Numbered from the stretch's first letter, positions 40,198 to 50,821 are shown. The stretch: 64,000 bases of DNA from Rhodococcus ruber NBRC 15591 (GCF_001894945.1 NZ_BCXE01000021.1:124001-188000); one strand, 5' to 3'. Notes: generated from the letters alone by a model not told the origin. Numbers and translations: made by a program.

Positions 40198-41181
40198 TCA
40201 GTCCAGTGCCGCGCGCAGTGCCGCGACGACCAGGTCGCGGTCGCCGTACGCGGTGTAGCCGGATGCGAACCGGTGCCCGCCTCCCCCGAGCGCGGCGGCG
40301 GTCGCGGAAACGTCGATGTGCCGCTTCGATCGCAGCGACACCGTCCACACGTCCGGCCCGCACTCCTTGAATACGGCGGCGACCTCCGCCTCTGCCGTCG
40401 TTCGAACGATGTCGATGACGCTCTCGATCTCCTCGGCTCCCAGATGCGCGGAGTCCGCGCGGCGCACTGTCGCGTGGACGAGTCCGCGACCGCCGGCGGC
40501 ATCGGGGACGAGCGTCGCCGAGGCGAGCACCATCGACAGCATGGGCAGCCACCCGAACGGGTGGGTGTCGAGAAGCCGGCGGGTGATCGCGGCGCCGTCG
40601 ATCCCGGTCGCCAGCAGCCGTTCCGCGAGGCGGTGCGAGCCCGCACGCCCCCAACGGAACGATCCGGTGTCGGTGACCAGCCCCGCGTACAGACAGTGGG
40701 CGAGGTCCGCGTCGATCTGCACGCCCCACTCGTCGAACAGATCGGCGAGCACGGCGGTGGTGGATTCGGCGGCCTCGTCGATCAGATTGTGGGTGCCGAA
40801 CCGCGTGTTGGAGCGGTGGTGGTCGATCACCAGGATGCGCTTCGCTCCGGCCAGGCGGCCCGCGAGTTGCCCGAGTCGGCCGACCGTGCCGCAGTCCACG
40901 GTGACGAGGAGATCCACCTCGTGACGGACCTGCCCGGCGGGCACCCGTAGGTGACCGCCGGGCAGGTCGCGCATCGAGGCCGGAACGGCAGCCGGAGACG
41001 CGAATGCCACCTGCACCGGAGTGCCACGCCGCTCGAGCACCGTGCCGAGGGCCAGGCCGGAGGCGAAGGTGTCGGCGTCGGGCTGGACATGGCAGAGGAT
41101 CGTCACCGACGTCGCGTCCTCGAGGAGCGCGACGGCGTCGCGGAGATCGACCGCCGGGGCGGCCTGCGTCGATTCGGCCAT
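40198..41181 (-). CDS. nrnA: DHH-family nanoRNase / pAp or cyclic-dinucleotide phosphodiesterase
   Basis: 327-residue DHH-DHHA1 phosphoesterase. Metal motifs: HVQPDADTFASGLAL (about residues 31-45), VTVDCGTVGRLG, VIDHHRSNTRFG (DHH, about 124) and LYAGLVTDTGSFRW. The C-terminal GGGGHRFASGYT is the DHHA1 substrate loop. Family members degrade 2-5 nt RNAs, pAp, and in mycobacteria cyclic di-AMP/pApA (Rv2837c). The ATG at 41181 is 7 nt after the rbfA stop; the frame extends upstream through rbfA repeats but that part is a shadow. Confidence 0.9.
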   Translation of the reverse strand: MAESTQAAPAVDLRDAVALLEDATSVTILCHVQPDADTFASGLALGTVLERRGTPVQVAFASPAAVPASMRDLPGGHLRVPAGQVRHEVDLLVTVDCGTVGRLGQLAGRLAGAKRILVIDHHRSNTRFGTHNLIDEAAESTTAVLADLFDEWGVQIDADLAHCLYAGLVTDTGSFRWGRAGSHRLAERLLATGIDGAAITRRLLDTHPFGWLPMLSMVLASATLVPDAAGGRGLVHATVRRADSAHLGAEEIESVIDIVRTTAEAEVAAVFKECGPDVWTVSLRSKRHIDVSATAAALGGGGHRFASGYTAYGDRDLVVAALRAALD

Positions 41182-41188
41182 CGGTGCG

Positions 41189-41752
41189 CTACAGATCGTC
41201 ACCGTCGTCGGGACGCGACAGATCGTCACCGTCGTCGGGACGCGACAGATCGTCACCGTCGTCGGGACGCGACAGATCGTCACCGTCGTCGGGACGCGAC
41301 AGATCGTCACCGTCGGGACGGGTCCGGGGCTCCTTGTATGGGTCGGGCTCGCCGGCGGGTGCGGCTCCCTCCCGGGCCTTGGCCAGCTCCTCGTCGGCAG
41401 CCCGTGCGCGCTCGAGAAGTTCCTCCATGTGCCGGGCGGTGTCCGGCACGGTGTCGGTGACGAAGGTCAGCGTGGGGGTGAATCGCACTCCGGTTCCCGC
41501 TCCGACCTTCGAGCGCAGCACACCCTTGGCCTTCTCCAGGCCGGCGGCAGCCGCGGCCAGGTCGGGTTCGGCGTCCAGATTCTCGCCGCGGACCGTGTAG
41601 TAGACGGTGGCGTCGTGCAGATCGGCGGTGACCTTCGCGTCGGTCACCGTGACGAACGCCAGCCTCGGATCCTTGATCTCGTGATCGATGGCCGTGGCGA
41701 CGATCGTGGCGATGCGCTTGGCCAGTCGGCGTGCCCGTGCTGGATCGGCCAT
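41189..41752 (-). CDS. rbfA: 30S ribosome-binding factor A with a repeat tail
   Basis: 187-residue RbfA, a KH-fold factor for 16S rRNA 5' maturation and cold adaptation. The core is [53 protein letters not shown] (residues 2-55) to about residue 115. From about residue 143 the protein is an unusual acidic tail made of the nonapeptide SRPDDGDDL repeated four times after a related RTRPDGDDL. Ordinary RbfA is about 120-160 residues. Start ATG 41752, with GGGGAGAGG about 10 nt upstream. Confidence 0.93.
   Translation of the reverse strand: MADPARARRLAKRIATIVATAIDHEIKDPRLAFVTVTDAKVTADLHDATVYYTVRGENLDAEPDLAAAAAGLEKAKGVLRSKVGAGTGVRFTPTLTFVTDTVPDTARHMEELLERARAADEELAKAREGAAPAGEPDPYKEPRTRPDGDDLSRPDDGDDLSRPDDGDDLSRPDDGDDLSRPDDGDDL
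41192..41325. repeat. 27-bp tandem repeat encoding the RbfA C-terminal tail
   Basis: The plus strand repeats a 27-nt unit (core CAGATCGTCACCGTC, then GTCGGGACGCGA) four times, followed by a shortened copy. Each unit encodes SRPDDGDDL in rbfA. The copies appear identical, which points to recent expansion and probable length variation between strains. Confidence 0.85.
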
Positions 41753-41811
41753 GTCAGTCGGTTCCTCTCCCCGGCCGCCGACGGCGACCACATGTTGTTC
41801 GACCGGTCCGG

Positions 41812-42102
41812 TCAGTCCTCCGGACCGAAAATTCTTCGCCGCACGGAGAGCAGCTGCAACTCCGGGCGTTCGGCGACGAGCCGCTCGCACGTGTCGAGCA
41901 CCTCGTTGAGGTACGGCACCGCGGACGCGGCCACCGCCACCCCGATCTCGGCGCGGCGGTAGAGGTCCTGGTCACCGGTCTCGGCGGCACTGACCGTCAT
42001 CCGCCGCAGCTCGGCGAGCACAGGACGGATCACGGACCGCTTCTGCTTGAGCGAGCGCACGTCGCCGAGCAGAACGTCCAGTTCCAGAGCCCCGAGATAC
42101 AT
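41812..42102 (-). CDS. DUF503 (YlxP-like) protein
   Basis: 96-residue DUF503 protein ([34 protein letters not shown]... ending [21 protein letters not shown]). The LKQKRSVI motif and C-terminal conservation are typical. It sits between infB and rbfA as in many Gram-positives. A role in ribosome assembly is suspected from context; the biochemical function is unproven. 59 nt upstream of rbfA. Confidence 0.85.
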   Translation of the reverse strand: MYLGALELDVLLGDVRSLKQKRSVIRPVLAELRRMTVSAAETGDQDLYRRAEIGVAVAASAVPYLNEVLDTCERLVAERPELQLLSVRRRIFGPED

Positions 42103-42142
42103 CCGTCCTCCGATGTCGTGCGGTGCCGATCTCCGGCACGCC

Positions 42143-42180
42143 GACGGCGGCGGGCGATCATCTCGCCCACCGCCGCCGAC
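42143..42180 (-). terminator. GC-rich hairpin after infB
   Basis: Between the infB stop and the DUF503 start, the arms about 42143-42157 and 42163-42180 pair over roughly 14 bp with one mismatch. It could reduce transcription after infB, so DUF503-rbfA may be partly uncoupled from the upstream genes. Confidence 0.45.
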
Positions 42181-42206
42181 GAGACCGTCGGGTGTATCCG
42201 GCCGCG

Positions 42207-45059
42207 TCAGTCGCGCGGCTTCTCGCGCAGCTCGTACGCCTCGATCACGTCACCGATCTTGATGTCGGAGTAGGTGACCGTCAGACCGCACTCGAAGCCT
42301 TCCCGCACCTCGGTCACATCGTCCTTCTCGCGCCGCAGCGAGGAGATGGTGACCGTCTCGGCGACGACGTTGTTGTCGCGGAGCAGACGGGCCTTCGCGT
42401 TGCGCTTGACGATGCCGGACTGGACCATGCAGCCCGCGATGTTGCCGACCTTGGACGACTTGAAGATCGCCCGGATCTCGGCGCGGCCGAGCTCGACCTC
42501 CTCGTAGATGGGCTTGAGCATGCCCTTGAGCGCCTTCTCCACCTCGTCGATCGCCTGGTAGATGATCGAGTAGTAGCGGATGTCGACACCCTCGCGGTTG
42601 GCGAGCTCGGTGGCCTTGCCCTCCGCGCGGACGTTGAAGCCGATGATCACAGCGTTGGACGCGGCAGCCAGGTTGACGTTGGTCTCGGTCACACCACCGA
42701 CACCGCGGTCGATGACTCGCAGCCGCACCTCGTCCCCGACCTCGATACCCATGAGGGCCTCCTCGAGGGCTTCGACCGTACCGGCGTTGTCGCCCTTGAG
42801 GATGAGGTTGAGCTCGTTGTGCTCCTTGAGCGCGGCATCGAGGTCCTCGAGGCTGATCCGCTTGCGGCTCTTGGCGGCCAGCGCGTTGCGCTTGCGCGCA
42901 TTGCGGCGGTCCGCGATCTGCCGTGCGATGCGGTCCTCCTCGACGACGACGAGGTTGTCACCGGCGCCGGGCACCGACGTGAAGCCGATGACCTGGACCG
43001 GCCGCGAGGGCGACGCCTCGAGGACGTCGTCGCCGTGCTCGTCCACCATGCGGCGGACCCGGCCGTACGCGTCACCCGCGACGATCGAGTCGCCGACCCG
43101 CAGCGTGCCGCGCTGGACCAGGACGGTGGCCACGGGGCCGCGGCCACGGTCGAGGTGCGCCTCGATCGCGACGCCCTGCGCCTCCATGTCCGGGTTGGCC
43201 CGCAGATCGAGGGACGCGTCCGCGGTGAGCAGCACGGCCTCGAGCAGCTGGTCGATGTTCAGGCCCTGCTTCGCCGAGATGTCGACGAACATGGTGTCGC
43301 CGCCGTACTCCTCGGTGACCAGGCCGTATTCGGTGAGCTGCTGGCGGATCTTCTGAGGGTTCGCACCCTCCTTGTCGATCTTGTTCACCGCGACCACGAT
43401 CGGCACGTCCGCAGCCTGAGCGTGGTTGATCGCCTCCACCGTCTGCGGCATGACGCCGTCGTCGGCCGCGACCACGAGGATCGCGATGTCGGTCGACTTC
43501 GCGCCACGGGCACGCATGGCGGTGAACGCCTCGTGACCCGGGGTGTCGATGAAGGTGATCAGCCGGTCTTCGCCGTTGAGGTGGGTCATCACCTGGTAGG
43601 CACCGATGTGCTGGGTGATGCCGCCGGCCTCGCCCTCGCGGACGTTGGCCTTGCGGATCGTGTCGAGCAGGCGGGTCTTGCCGTGGTCGACGTGACCCAT
43701 GACGGTCACCACCGGCGGGCGCTGCACGAGGTCTTCCTCGGTGCCCTCGTCCTCGCCGTAGGTGATGTCGAACGACTCGAGCAGCTCGCGGTCCTCGTCC
43801 TCGGGGCTGACGACCTGAACGTTGTAGTTCATCTCGGAGCCGAGCAGCTCGAGAGTCTCGTCGTTCACCGACTGAGTGGCCGTGACCATCTCACCGAGGT
43901 TGAACAGCGCCTGCACGAGGGCCGACGGGTTCGCGTCGATCTTCTCCGCGAAGTCGGACAGCGACGCCCCGCGAGCGAGACGGATGGTCTCGCCGTTGCC
44001 GCGCGGCAGCCGCACACCGCCGACCGACGGTGCCTGCATCGAATCGTATTCCTGCCGCTTCTGCCGCTTCGACTTGCGGCCACGGCGCGGAGCGCCACCG
44101 GGACGGCCGAAGGCACCCGCGGTGCCACCGCGGCCACCGCGACCGGCACCACCGCCGCCACCACCGGGGCGACCGCGGAATCCACCGGGAGCGCCGGCAC
44201 CGGTGCCGGCACCCGGAGCGCCGCCACCACCACCGCGGTAACCGCCGCCACCGCCGGCCGGACGCCCACCGGGGGCACCGGGACGACCGGGACGACCGGT
44301 CGGGCCGGGACGTGCAGCACGCTGCGGCATCGCGCCCGGGTTCGGACGCGGGGGCATCGATCCGGGGGACGGCCGGGGGCCACCCTGACCGGGGGCCGGA
44401 CGGGGACCGCCGGGACCGGCCGCGGGGCGACCCTGGCCGGGGGCCGGACGGGCACCACCGGGACCGGCCGCGGGGCGACCCTGACCGGGAACCGGACGCG
44501 GGGCGCCCGGACGCGGCGCAGGACGCTCCGCGGGGGCGGACGAGTACGGGTTGTTGCCGACGCGCGGCGGCTTGGGACCGGGACGGGGACCGCCCGGCTT
44601 GGGGCCGGGGCTCGGCGTCTGCGGGGCCGGTGCCTGCGGGGCCGGTGCCTGCGGCGCGGCCTGCGCCGCCGGGGTCTCCGGGACGGCCGGCTTCGGGGCG
44701 GCCGGGCGCGGAGCGCCGGGCTTGGGGCCGGACGCGGCGGGACGCGCCGCCGGAGCCGGGCTGGGCGCCGGGGCGGCGGCTTCCGGCTGCGGGGCCGGGG
44801 CGGGTGCCGGTGCGGCCTGCGCGGGCGCAGCCGGACGGGGGCCGGGGCGCGGCGCCCCGGGCTTGGGGGCCGCCGACGGGGCTGCGCCGTCGCCGTTCGC
44901 CTTCGCGAAGGACTCGCGCAGTCGGCGCGCCACCGGCGGCTCGACTGTCGAGGACGCCGACTTCACGAATTCGCCCTGTTCCTTCAAACGGGCGAGAAGT
45001 TCTTTACTGGTGACACCGAGTTCCTTGGCCAACTCGTGTACACGGGCCTTGCCTGCCAC
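42207..45059 (-). CDS. infB: Translation initiation factor IF-2
   Basis: 950-residue GTPase that places initiator tRNA on the 30S subunit. The N-terminal IF2N motif is [39 protein letters not shown] (residues 2-40). A long Pro/Gly/Ala/Arg linker follows (about 60-330), with near-repeats such as [13 protein letters not shown] and a Gly-Arg-rich stretch. A second IF2N occurs at about 360. The G domain has [10 protein letters not shown] (G1), DTPGHEAF (G3) and NKID (G4). Start GTG 45059 with GAGGAGAG upstream. Part of the rimP-nusA-ylxR-infB-rbfA order common to most bacteria. Confidence 0.97.
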   Translation of the reverse strand: MAGKARVHELAKELGVTSKELLARLKEQGEFVKSASSTVEPPVARRLRESFAKANGDGAAPSAAPKPGAPRPGPRPAAPAQAAPAPAPAPQPEAAAPAPSPAPAARPAASGPKPGAPRPAAPKPAVPETPAAQAAPQAPAPQAPAPQTPSPGPKPGGPRPGPKPPRVGNNPYSSAPAERPAPRPGAPRPVPGQGRPAAGPGGARPAPGQGRPAAGPGGPRPAPGQGGPRPSPGSMPPRPNPGAMPQRAARPGPTGRPGRPGAPGGRPAGGGGGYRGGGGGAPGAGTGAGAPGGFRGRPGGGGGGAGRGGRGGTAGAFGRPGGAPRRGRKSKRQKRQEYDSMQAPSVGGVRLPRGNGETIRLARGASLSDFAEKIDANPSALVQALFNLGEMVTATQSVNDETLELLGSEMNYNVQVVSPEDEDRELLESFDITYGEDEGTEEDLVQRPPVVTVMGHVDHGKTRLLDTIRKANVREGEAGGITQHIGAYQVMTHLNGEDRLITFIDTPGHEAFTAMRARGAKSTDIAILVVAADDGVMPQTVEAINHAQAADVPIVVAVNKIDKEGANPQKIRQQLTEYGLVTEEYGGDTMFVDISAKQGLNIDQLLEAVLLTADASLDLRANPDMEAQGVAIEAHLDRGRGPVATVLVQRGTLRVGDSIVAGDAYGRVRRMVDEHGDDVLEASPSRPVQVIGFTSVPGAGDNLVVVEEDRIARQIADRRNARKRNALAAKSRKRISLEDLDAALKEHNELNLILKGDNAGTVEALEEALMGIEVGDEVRLRVIDRGVGGVTETNVNLAAASNAVIIGFNVRAEGKATELANREGVDIRYYSIIYQAIDEVEKALKGMLKPIYEEVELGRAEIRAIFKSSKVGNIAGCMVQSGIVKRNAKARLLRDNNVVAETVTISSLRREKDDVTEVREGFECGLTVTYSDIKIGDVIEAYELREKPRD

Positions 45060-45209
45060 TGCTCTCCTCACTGATGAGGTCGAGCGGCTGGTGCCCGCAC
45101 GACCTCGGGTTATCTCCGATGGACGTTCATCGCTGGTGCTTCACGGTGTGCTCATGAGTGTTCGTACCTGTTCTTCTCAGAGTTGGTGTCCCCGGTCCGG
45201 CGCGTATCG

Positions 45210-45530
45210 CTACGCCGAGTTCCCCTCGTTCCGGACCCCGACCAGCTGAACAAGCGCGGACGGGTCGATTGTTCCCGACACCCGCAGCGCTCTGCCGAAT
45301 GCTCGACGCCGCTCCGCCTGACCGAGGCATTCCGGATCGGGGTGCAGCCACGCGCCCCGACCGGGCATCCTCCGCCCCGGATCCGGCACCAGCACGAAAC
45401 CTGTCGACTCCGTCGCCCGCGCCACGACCCTCAGCAGATCGGCAGCCAGCACCCGCTGCCGACACCCGACGCAGGTGCGCACCGGAGCGATGCGCTCTCG
45501 GCCGGCCGAGGGCAGCTCATGCTGAGCCAT
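45210..45530 (-). CDS. ylxR: YlxR (DUF448) RNA-binding protein
   Basis: 106-residue DUF448 protein. The family core is IAPVRTCVGCRQRVLAADLLRVVAR (about residues 14-38), with GRRMPGRGAWLHPDPECLGQAERRRAFGRALRV (about 55-87), where GRGAWLH and RRAFGRALR are diagnostic. It is thought to bind RNA or modulate transcription; the precise role is unclear. The ATG at 45530 is preferred over 45650. It lies between nusA and infB. Confidence 0.9.
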   Translation of the reverse strand: MAQHELPSAGRERIAPVRTCVGCRQRVLAADLLRVVARATESTGFVLVPDPGRRMPGRGAWLHPDPECLGQAERRRAFGRALRVSGTIDPSALVQLVGVRNEGNSA

Positions 45531-45574
45531 CGACCACTCTACCGCTGATCGGGCCGGAACCGTGCATTCCACCC

Positions 45575-46603
45575 CTACCTGCCTGTCGCGGGCGACCCCG
45601 CCGACTCCGAACCACCGGCCGCGGCGTCGCTGCGGATGTCGATCCGCCACCCGGTCAGCCGCGCAGCCAGGCGGGCATTCTGCCCCTCCTTGCCGATCGC
45701 GAGGGAGAGCTGATAGTCGGGGACGACGACCCGGGCCGCACGCGCGTCGGGATCGACGACTGTGACGGATACCACCTTCGAGGGGGACAGTGCGTTGCCG
45801 ACGAACCTCGCCGGGTCCTCGTCGAAGTCGATGATGTCGATCTTCTCGTCCCCGAGTTCACGCATGACGTTGCGCACCCGTTGCCCCATCGGGCCGATGC
45901 ACGCGCCCTTGGCGTTGAGCCCCGGCACTCGCGAATGGACCGCGATCTTGGAACGGTGGCCGGCTTCCCGCGCGACGGCGACGATCTCCACCGACCCGTC
46001 CGCGATCTCCGGCACCTCGAGGGCGAACAGCTTGCGCACCAGATTGGGGTGCGTCCGGGACAGCGTGATCTGAGGACCGCGCTGCCCACGGGAGACCCCG
46101 ACGACATAGCAGCGGATCCGGTCACCGTGCTCGTACGTCTCGCCGGGCACCTGCTCGGCCGGCGGGATCAGCCCCTCGGCGCCGGTGGTCTCGCCACCGA
46201 TCTTCACCACGACCATGCCGCGGGCGTTGGCGCGGGTGTCGCGCTGGACGACGCCGGCGACGACCTCGCCCTCGTGCGTCGCGAACTCCCCGAACCGCTG
46301 TTCGTGCTCGGCATCGCGAATGCGCTGCATGATCACCTGGCGCGCGGTGGTCGCCGCGATGCGGCCGAAGCCCTCGGGGGTGTCGTCCCACTCGGAGACG
46401 AGGTTGCCGTCCGCGTCGAACTCCTGCGCCATCACCCGCACAGCGCCGGTCCTGCGGTCCACGTCGACACTCGCGTGCGGCTGGTGCCCGTCGGTGTGCC
46501 GGTAGGCGGTGAGCAGGGCCGTCTGGATCGTCTCGATCAGCGCATCGAACGGGATGTTCTTGTCGGCCTCGAGGACCTTCAGGGCTGCGATGTCGATATT
46601 CAC
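45575..46603 (-). CDS. nusA: Transcription termination/antitermination factor NusA
   Basis: 342-residue RNA polymerase-binding factor. N-terminal polymerase-binding domain ([34 protein letters not shown]), S1 domain at about 130-200, then KH1 ([42 protein letters not shown]) and KH2 ([29 protein letters not shown]). The C-terminal acidic repeats of E. coli NusA are absent, which is normal in actinobacteria. The ATG overlaps the rimP stop by 4 nt. Confidence 0.96.
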   Translation of the reverse strand: MNIDIAALKVLEADKNIPFDALIETIQTALLTAYRHTDGHQPHASVDVDRRTGAVRVMAQEFDADGNLVSEWDDTPEGFGRIAATTARQVIMQRIRDAEHEQRFGEFATHEGEVVAGVVQRDTRANARGMVVVKIGGETTGAEGLIPPAEQVPGETYEHGDRIRCYVVGVSRGQRGPQITLSRTHPNLVRKLFALEVPEIADGSVEIVAVAREAGHRSKIAVHSRVPGLNAKGACIGPMGQRVRNVMRELGDEKIDIIDFDEDPARFVGNALSPSKVVSVTVVDPDARAARVVVPDYQLSLAIGKEGQNARLAARLTGWRIDIRSDAAAGGSESAGSPATGR

Positions 46604-47208
46604 TTGTCCACCTTCACTTCGTCCGTGCCGTTGTAGTCGGTGCCGTTCTCGTCGTCCGGATCCTCGCCGTCGCTCTCGGCGATCTCGCCCGCACGCACCC
46701 GGCCGTCCGGCACCCCGCCCGCGAGTTCGAGTTCGCGCGGATTCGGCGCGTTGAACTCGACCTCGACGACGGCGCGGCGCACATCCGCGAGCGGAAGCAC
46801 CCGCACGGACGGCCCGTTGCGGCCGGGGACGACGACCCGGACCTCGTCGCCGACGAGCTCACCGATGCGGCCGACGATCGTCTCGTCGTCCAGGTCGATC
46901 CGCGCCTTGCGGGCCTGGGACCGGCGCCAGTGCCGTTCGAGGGTGAGCGGGCGGCCGATGCCGGGGCTGGTCACCTCGAGCACGTAGGGCGACTCGCCGA
47001 AGTCGGCGACGGAATCGAAAACCTCCGAGACGAGAGTGCTCAGACGGGCGGCCTCGTCGAGGCTCAGTCCGGTGTCGCTGTCGACGAACAACCGCACCGT
47101 GCTGTGCTTGCCCGCAGACGTGACCACGATGTCCTCGAGGTCGTATCCCTCGCGCTCGATCGGTCCGGAGACGAGTTCGGCAATTCTCTCCGGGGGCGGC
47201 ACCGGCAT
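46600..47208 (-). CDS. rimP: Ribosome maturation factor RimP
   Basis: 202-residue protein required for 30S maturation. [59 protein letters not shown] is the N-terminal domain. [30 protein letters not shown] carries the SPGIDRPL-type signature (here SPGIGRPL). The C-terminus is an acidic Asp/Glu/Asn tail. Start ATG 47208 has GAGGAG upstream. First gene of the long minus-strand operon that runs to truB; divergent from the Tat lipoprotein gene. Confidence 0.95.
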   Translation of the reverse strand: MPVPPPERIAELVSGPIEREGYDLEDIVVTSAGKHSTVRLFVDSDTGLSLDEAARLSTLVSEVFDSVADFGESPYVLEVTSPGIGRPLTLERHWRRSQARKARIDLDDETIVGRIGELVGDEVRVVVPGRNGPSVRVLPLADVRRAVVEVEFNAPNPRELELAGGVPDGRVRAGEIAESDGEDPDDENGTDYNGTDEVKVDK

Positions 47209-47370
47209 CGCGACAAGCTCCTCGTTCAGTTGTGATCGCAGCGGACGACATGCCGGCGCACGAGCGGACCGGCAGGTATCCCAGGATATCGCGCATTCGG
47301 TGCCCCCGTGACCAACCCCCGCGGCCGACCACCGTCGGATCCACGCGGACCGGGCTGGCACGATGGTGCG

Positions 47371-47871
47371 GTGCCGACGCTCGCATCCTCACCGCCCGTA
47401 TCCCGCCGCACCGTGTTGCGGTGGTCCGGCGCCGCGCTCGGCAGTCTCGGCGCGCTCGCCGTCGCCGGGTGCGCTGCCGGCGAGGACGACGGCAGCGGAG
47501 AGGTCGATCCGCTGATCGCGCAGGCCGAGCGGGCGCGCGTCGACGCCGCGACCGCCGCCCTGCTCGTCGCGCTGCTTCCGGACCGTGCGCAGGCGCTGCA
47601 GGCCGTCGCCGCCGAACGCACGACCCACGCCCAGACCCTGGACGCCGAAGTGGCCCGGCTCGCCGGGACCGACCCGACGGTGTCGGACGTCACGACGACG
47701 ACCGTCGCTCCGGCCGCGGATCCACCGACCCTCGATCTGATGCGCGACCGGCTGGGCACCTCGCGGCGCGCCGCCGCCGATCTCGCCCGCACCCTGCAGG
47801 GGTACCGGGCGGGCCTGCTCGCCTCGATCAGCGCCGCGTGCGCCGTGCACACGGGGGTGCTGCTGCCGTGA
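47371..47871 (+). CDS. Putative Tat-exported lipoprotein (Rv2843 type)
   Basis: About 166 residues. A twin-arginine signal [27 protein letters not shown] runs from about residue 10 and ends in a lipobox Cys, so the protein should be exported folded and lipidated. The mature part is Ala-rich and helical, containing [54 protein letters not shown] 47371 is chosen because CACGAT (47359-47364) sits 6 nt upstream; a GTG at 47308 is in frame. The stop overlaps the DUF4439 start by 4 nt. The two probably work together outside the membrane; function unknown. Confidence 0.65.
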   Translation: MPTLASSPPVSRRTVLRWSGAALGSLGALAVAGCAAGEDDGSGEVDPLIAQAERARVDAATAALLVALLPDRAQALQAVAAERTTHAQTLDAEVARLAGTDPTVSDVTTTTVAPAADPPTLDLMRDRLGTSRRAAADLARTLQGYRAGLLASISAACAVHTGVLLP

Positions 47872-48314
47872 GTTCGCAGTCGCTGGGTGTCGAGCAGCAG
47901 GCCCTCGTGGACGCGTTGAACGCCGAGTACGCCGCGGTGTTCGGGTACGGAATCGTCGCCGCCTTCTCCAACCCCGCCCGGGCGGCCGAGGTCTCGGCCG
48001 ACACCGCGGCCCACCGCGCCCGGCGCGACGCCACCACGGATGCGCTGCGGGCCGCGGGCGTGACCCCGCCCCCCGCTGCCGCCGGGTACACCACGCCCTT
48101 CCCGGTGACCGATCCGGTCTCGGCAGCACAGCTGGCGGTACAGATCGAGGCCGATGTCGCCGTGGCGTGGCGTTCCGTCGTCGAGCGGGCCCGCAGCGAG
48201 CACACCCGTGGAGCGGCGATCGAGGCGCTCACCGAGTCGGCGATGCGGGCGGCACGGTGGCGCGTCAACCTGGGGATCGCCCCGTCGTCCGTCGCGCTGC
48301 CCGGGCAACCCTGA
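47868..48314 (+). CDS. DUF4439 ferritin-like domain protein (Rv2844 type)
   Basis: 148-residue helical protein: SLGVEQQALVDALNAEYAAVFGYGIVAAFS, HRARRDATTDALRAAGVTPPPAAAGYTTPFPVTDPVSAAQLAVQIEADVAVAWRSVVER. The EYAAVFGYG helix and the HRARRD segment resemble the ferritin-like DUF4439 fold. Whether it binds a di-metal centre is not clear. It has no signal peptide of its own, while the coupled upstream partner does. Start GTG 47868 in a GTGA overlap. Confidence 0.75.
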   Translation: MSSQSLGVEQQALVDALNAEYAAVFGYGIVAAFSNPARAAEVSADTAAHRARRDATTDALRAAGVTPPPAAAGYTTPFPVTDPVSAAQLAVQIEADVAVAWRSVVERARSEHTRGAAIEALTESAMRAARWRVNLGIAPSSVALPGQP

Positions 48315-48332
48315 GCCGTCCGGCGCGGCGGG

Positions 48333-49007
48333 TCAGGCGGTCATCACGGCGATCGCCACGCCGTCCCAGCCCTTGACCCCGACGGTCTGCAGCGCGGTCG
48401 CGTCGAGGCGGGGCTCCGCCCCCATGAGTTCGAGCACCTCCCGGGCGCCGCGCACACGCTCGTCGTCGAGGTCGGCATTGGTCACCGATCCGCCGCGGAT
48501 CACGTTGTCGACGACGATCACGGTTCCGGGTCGGCCGAGCCGCAGCGCCCACCGCACGTAGTGCGGGTTGTTCTCCTTGTCGGCGTCGACGAAGACCAGG
48601 TCGAACGGGGCCTCGCCCTCGAGGGACGGCAGGAGGTCGAGGGCGGCGCCCACGCGGACCTCGACGCGCTCCCCCACCCCGGCGCGGTCGAGGTTGGCGC
48701 GGGCGACCTCGGCGTGCCGCGGTTCGTACTCGAGGGTGACCACGCGCCCGTCGTCGCCGACGGCCCGCGCCAGCCAGATGGTCGAGTACCCGCCGAGCGT
48801 GCCGATCTCGAGGATGCGCCGGGCACCGCGGATCCGGGCCAGCAGGTGCAGCAGCTTGCCCTGCACCGGTGCCACGTCGATCGGCGGCAACCCGGCCGCG
48901 GCGTTGGCCTCGAGCGCCGCGGTCAGGGCGGGGTCGTCGCCGACGAGGAGCTCGGCGAGGTAGCTGTCGGTGGCGGCCCAGTCGTCGGCCGTGTCGCTGT
49001 CGGTCAT
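48333..49007 (-). CDS. SAM-dependent O-methyltransferase (family 3)
   Basis: 224-residue class I methyltransferase of the caffeoyl-CoA/catechol O-methyltransferase type. Motif I is ILEIGTLGGYSTIWLAR (about residues 66-82), an acidic VTLEYEPRHAEVARANL follows, the metal-binding region is FDLVFVDADKENNPHYVRWALRLGRPGTVIVVDNVIRGG (about 134-172). It probably methylates a catechol-like substrate with a divalent cation; the substrate is unknown. Converges with the DUF4439 gene; 27 nt after proS. Confidence 0.87.
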   Translation of the reverse strand: MTDSDTADDWAATDSYLAELLVGDDPALTAALEANAAAGLPPIDVAPVQGKLLHLLARIRGARRILEIGTLGGYSTIWLARAVGDDGRVVTLEYEPRHAEVARANLDRAGVGERVEVRVGAALDLLPSLEGEAPFDLVFVDADKENNPHYVRWALRLGRPGTVIVVDNVIRGGSVTNADLDDERVRGAREVLELMGAEPRLDATALQTVGVKGWDGVAIAVMTA

Positions 49008-49034
49008 GACACCGATTGTGGGGTCCGACGCGCC

Positions 49035-50768
49035 TCAGCGGCCGAGGATCTCCTGCAGCGCCTCGTCGGCCGGAACCTCCCGGGACTCGCCGCCGAACCG
49101 GTCGCGCAGCTCGACCTTGCCGTCCGCCCATCCCCGTCCGACGACGACCACCAGCGGCACGCCGAGCAGCTCGGAGTCCTTGAACTTCACCCCGGGCGAG
49201 GCCTTGCGATCGTCGAGCAGGACCGCGACTCCGGCCTTGTCGAGTTCGGCCGCCAGGTTCTCGGCGCCCGCCCGGGCCGCCTCGTCCTTGTTGGCGATCA
49301 CCAGGTGCACGCCGAACGGAGCGACCTCGGCCGGCCAGCGCAGACCCTTGTCGTCGTGCTGCTGCTCGGCGATCACCGCGACGAGCCGCGAGACGCCGAC
49401 ACCGTAGGAACCCATGGTCGGCCGCACCGGCTTGCCGTTCTCGCCGAGCACGTCGACGGCGAAGGCATCGGTGTACTTGCGGCCGAGCTGGAACACGTGG
49501 CCGATCTCGATGCCGCGCGCCGACACCAGGGGCCCGGCACCGTCGGGCGACGGATCACCGTCGCGCACCTCGGCGGCCTCGATCGTGCCGTCCGGGACGA
49601 AGTCCCGGCCCGCGACGAGTCCGACGACGTGCCTGCCGGGTTCGTCGGCGCCGGTGATCCACGACGTGCCGTCCACGACCCGCGGATCGACGAGGTAACG
49701 GACCCCGTTGTCCAGCAGCGCCTTCGGACCGATGTACCCCTTGACGAGGAACGGGTGGGCCGCGAAGTCGGCGTCCGTGAGCAGCTCGTACTCGGCCGGC
49801 TCGAGCGATGCACCGAGCCGCTTGTCGTCCACCTCTCGGTCGCCGGGGATGCCGATACCGAGCAGTTCCCACTCCCCGCCGGGTCGCCGCGTCTTGACGA
49901 GGATGTTCTTCAGGGTGTCGGCGGCGGTCACCGGGCGGTCGAGCGCCCCGGCTGCCCACTCGACGAGAGTCTCGATGGTCGGGGTGTCGGGGGTGTCGTG
50001 CACCACCGGCTCGGGCAGCCCGTCGAACGCGACCGGCTCGGGAGCCAGAGTGCGCACCGCTTCGACGTTCGCGGCGTAGCCCGACTCGAGGCAGCGCACG
50101 TACGTGTCCTCACCCACCTCGCTCTCGGCGAGGAACTCCTCCGACGCGCTCCCGCCCATCGCGCCCGAGGTCGCGGAGACGATGACGTACTTCACCCCGA
50201 GACGCGCGAAGATCCGCTCGTAGGCGTCGCGGTGGGCCCGGTAGGACTCGGCCAGGCCCTCGTCGGTGAGATCGAAGCTGTAGGAGTCCTTCATCACGAA
50301 CTCGCGGCCGCGGAGGATCCCGGCACGCGGCCGCTCCTCGTCCCGGTACTTGGTCTGGATCTGGTACAGCGTGACCGGAAAGTCCTTGTAGGAGTTGTAT
50401 TCGCCCTTGACGGTGAGCGCGAACATCTCCTCGTGGGTGGGCCCGAGCAGGTAGTCGGCGCCCTTGCGGTCGTGCAGCCGGAACAGCCCGTCGCCGTACT
50501 CGGTCCACCGGTTCGTGGTCTCGTAGGGGTCGCGCGGCAGCAGTGCCGGCAGCGAGATCTCCTGCGCGCCGATCGCGTTCATCTCCTCGCGCACGACGCG
50601 CTCGACCTGCCGCAGCACCCGCAGACCCAGTGGCAGCCACGAGTACACCCCCGGCGCTATGCGGCGGACGTAGCCGGCGCGCACGAGCAGCTTGTGGCTG
50701 GCGACCTCGGCGTCGGCCGGATCGTCGCGGAGGGTGCGGAGAAACAGGTGCGACATGCGGGTGATCAC
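49035..50768 (-). CDS. proS: Prolyl-tRNA synthetase
   Basis: 577-residue class II synthetase, bacterial type with an editing (INS) domain. Motif 1/2 are around [35 protein letters not shown] and [25 protein letters not shown]; the inserted domain spans about residues 225-390. Motif 3 is [20 protein letters not shown]. The anticodon-binding domain follows ([60 protein letters not shown]). Start GTG 50768 ([17 protein letters not shown]). Divergent from yaaA with 53 nt between. Confidence 0.96.
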   Translation of the reverse strand: MITRMSHLFLRTLRDDPADAEVASHKLLVRAGYVRRIAPGVYSWLPLGLRVLRQVERVVREEMNAIGAQEISLPALLPRDPYETTNRWTEYGDGLFRLHDRKGADYLLGPTHEEMFALTVKGEYNSYKDFPVTLYQIQTKYRDEERPRAGILRGREFVMKDSYSFDLTDEGLAESYRAHRDAYERIFARLGVKYVIVSATSGAMGGSASEEFLAESEVGEDTYVRCLESGYAANVEAVRTLAPEPVAFDGLPEPVVHDTPDTPTIETLVEWAAGALDRPVTAADTLKNILVKTRRPGGEWELLGIGIPGDREVDDKRLGASLEPAEYELLTDADFAAHPFLVKGYIGPKALLDNGVRYLVDPRVVDGTSWITGADEPGRHVVGLVAGRDFVPDGTIEAAEVRDGDPSPDGAGPLVSARGIEIGHVFQLGRKYTDAFAVDVLGENGKPVRPTMGSYGVGVSRLVAVIAEQQHDDKGLRWPAEVAPFGVHLVIANKDEAARAGAENLAAELDKAGVAVLLDDRKASPGVKFKDSELLGVPLVVVVGRGWADGKVELRDRFGGESREVPADEALQEILGR

Positions 50769-50821
50769 GGGAGAGCAGCCTACCTGCCGCCCCCGGACCG
50801 GCCTCGGTACGGTTACCGCTT

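Noticed and set aside
40951-41310. N-terminal extension of nrnA reading TICRVPTTV repeats
   Set aside because: This is the rbfA minisatellite read in another frame. The family-consistent start is ATG 41181.
41192-41325. Possible iteron origin
   Set aside because: The repeats are in frame within rbfA and encode a periodic peptide; no replication gene is nearby.
45575-46603. NusA lacking C-terminal acidic repeats
   Set aside because: These repeats are absent in most actinobacterial NusA proteins, so this is not a truncation.
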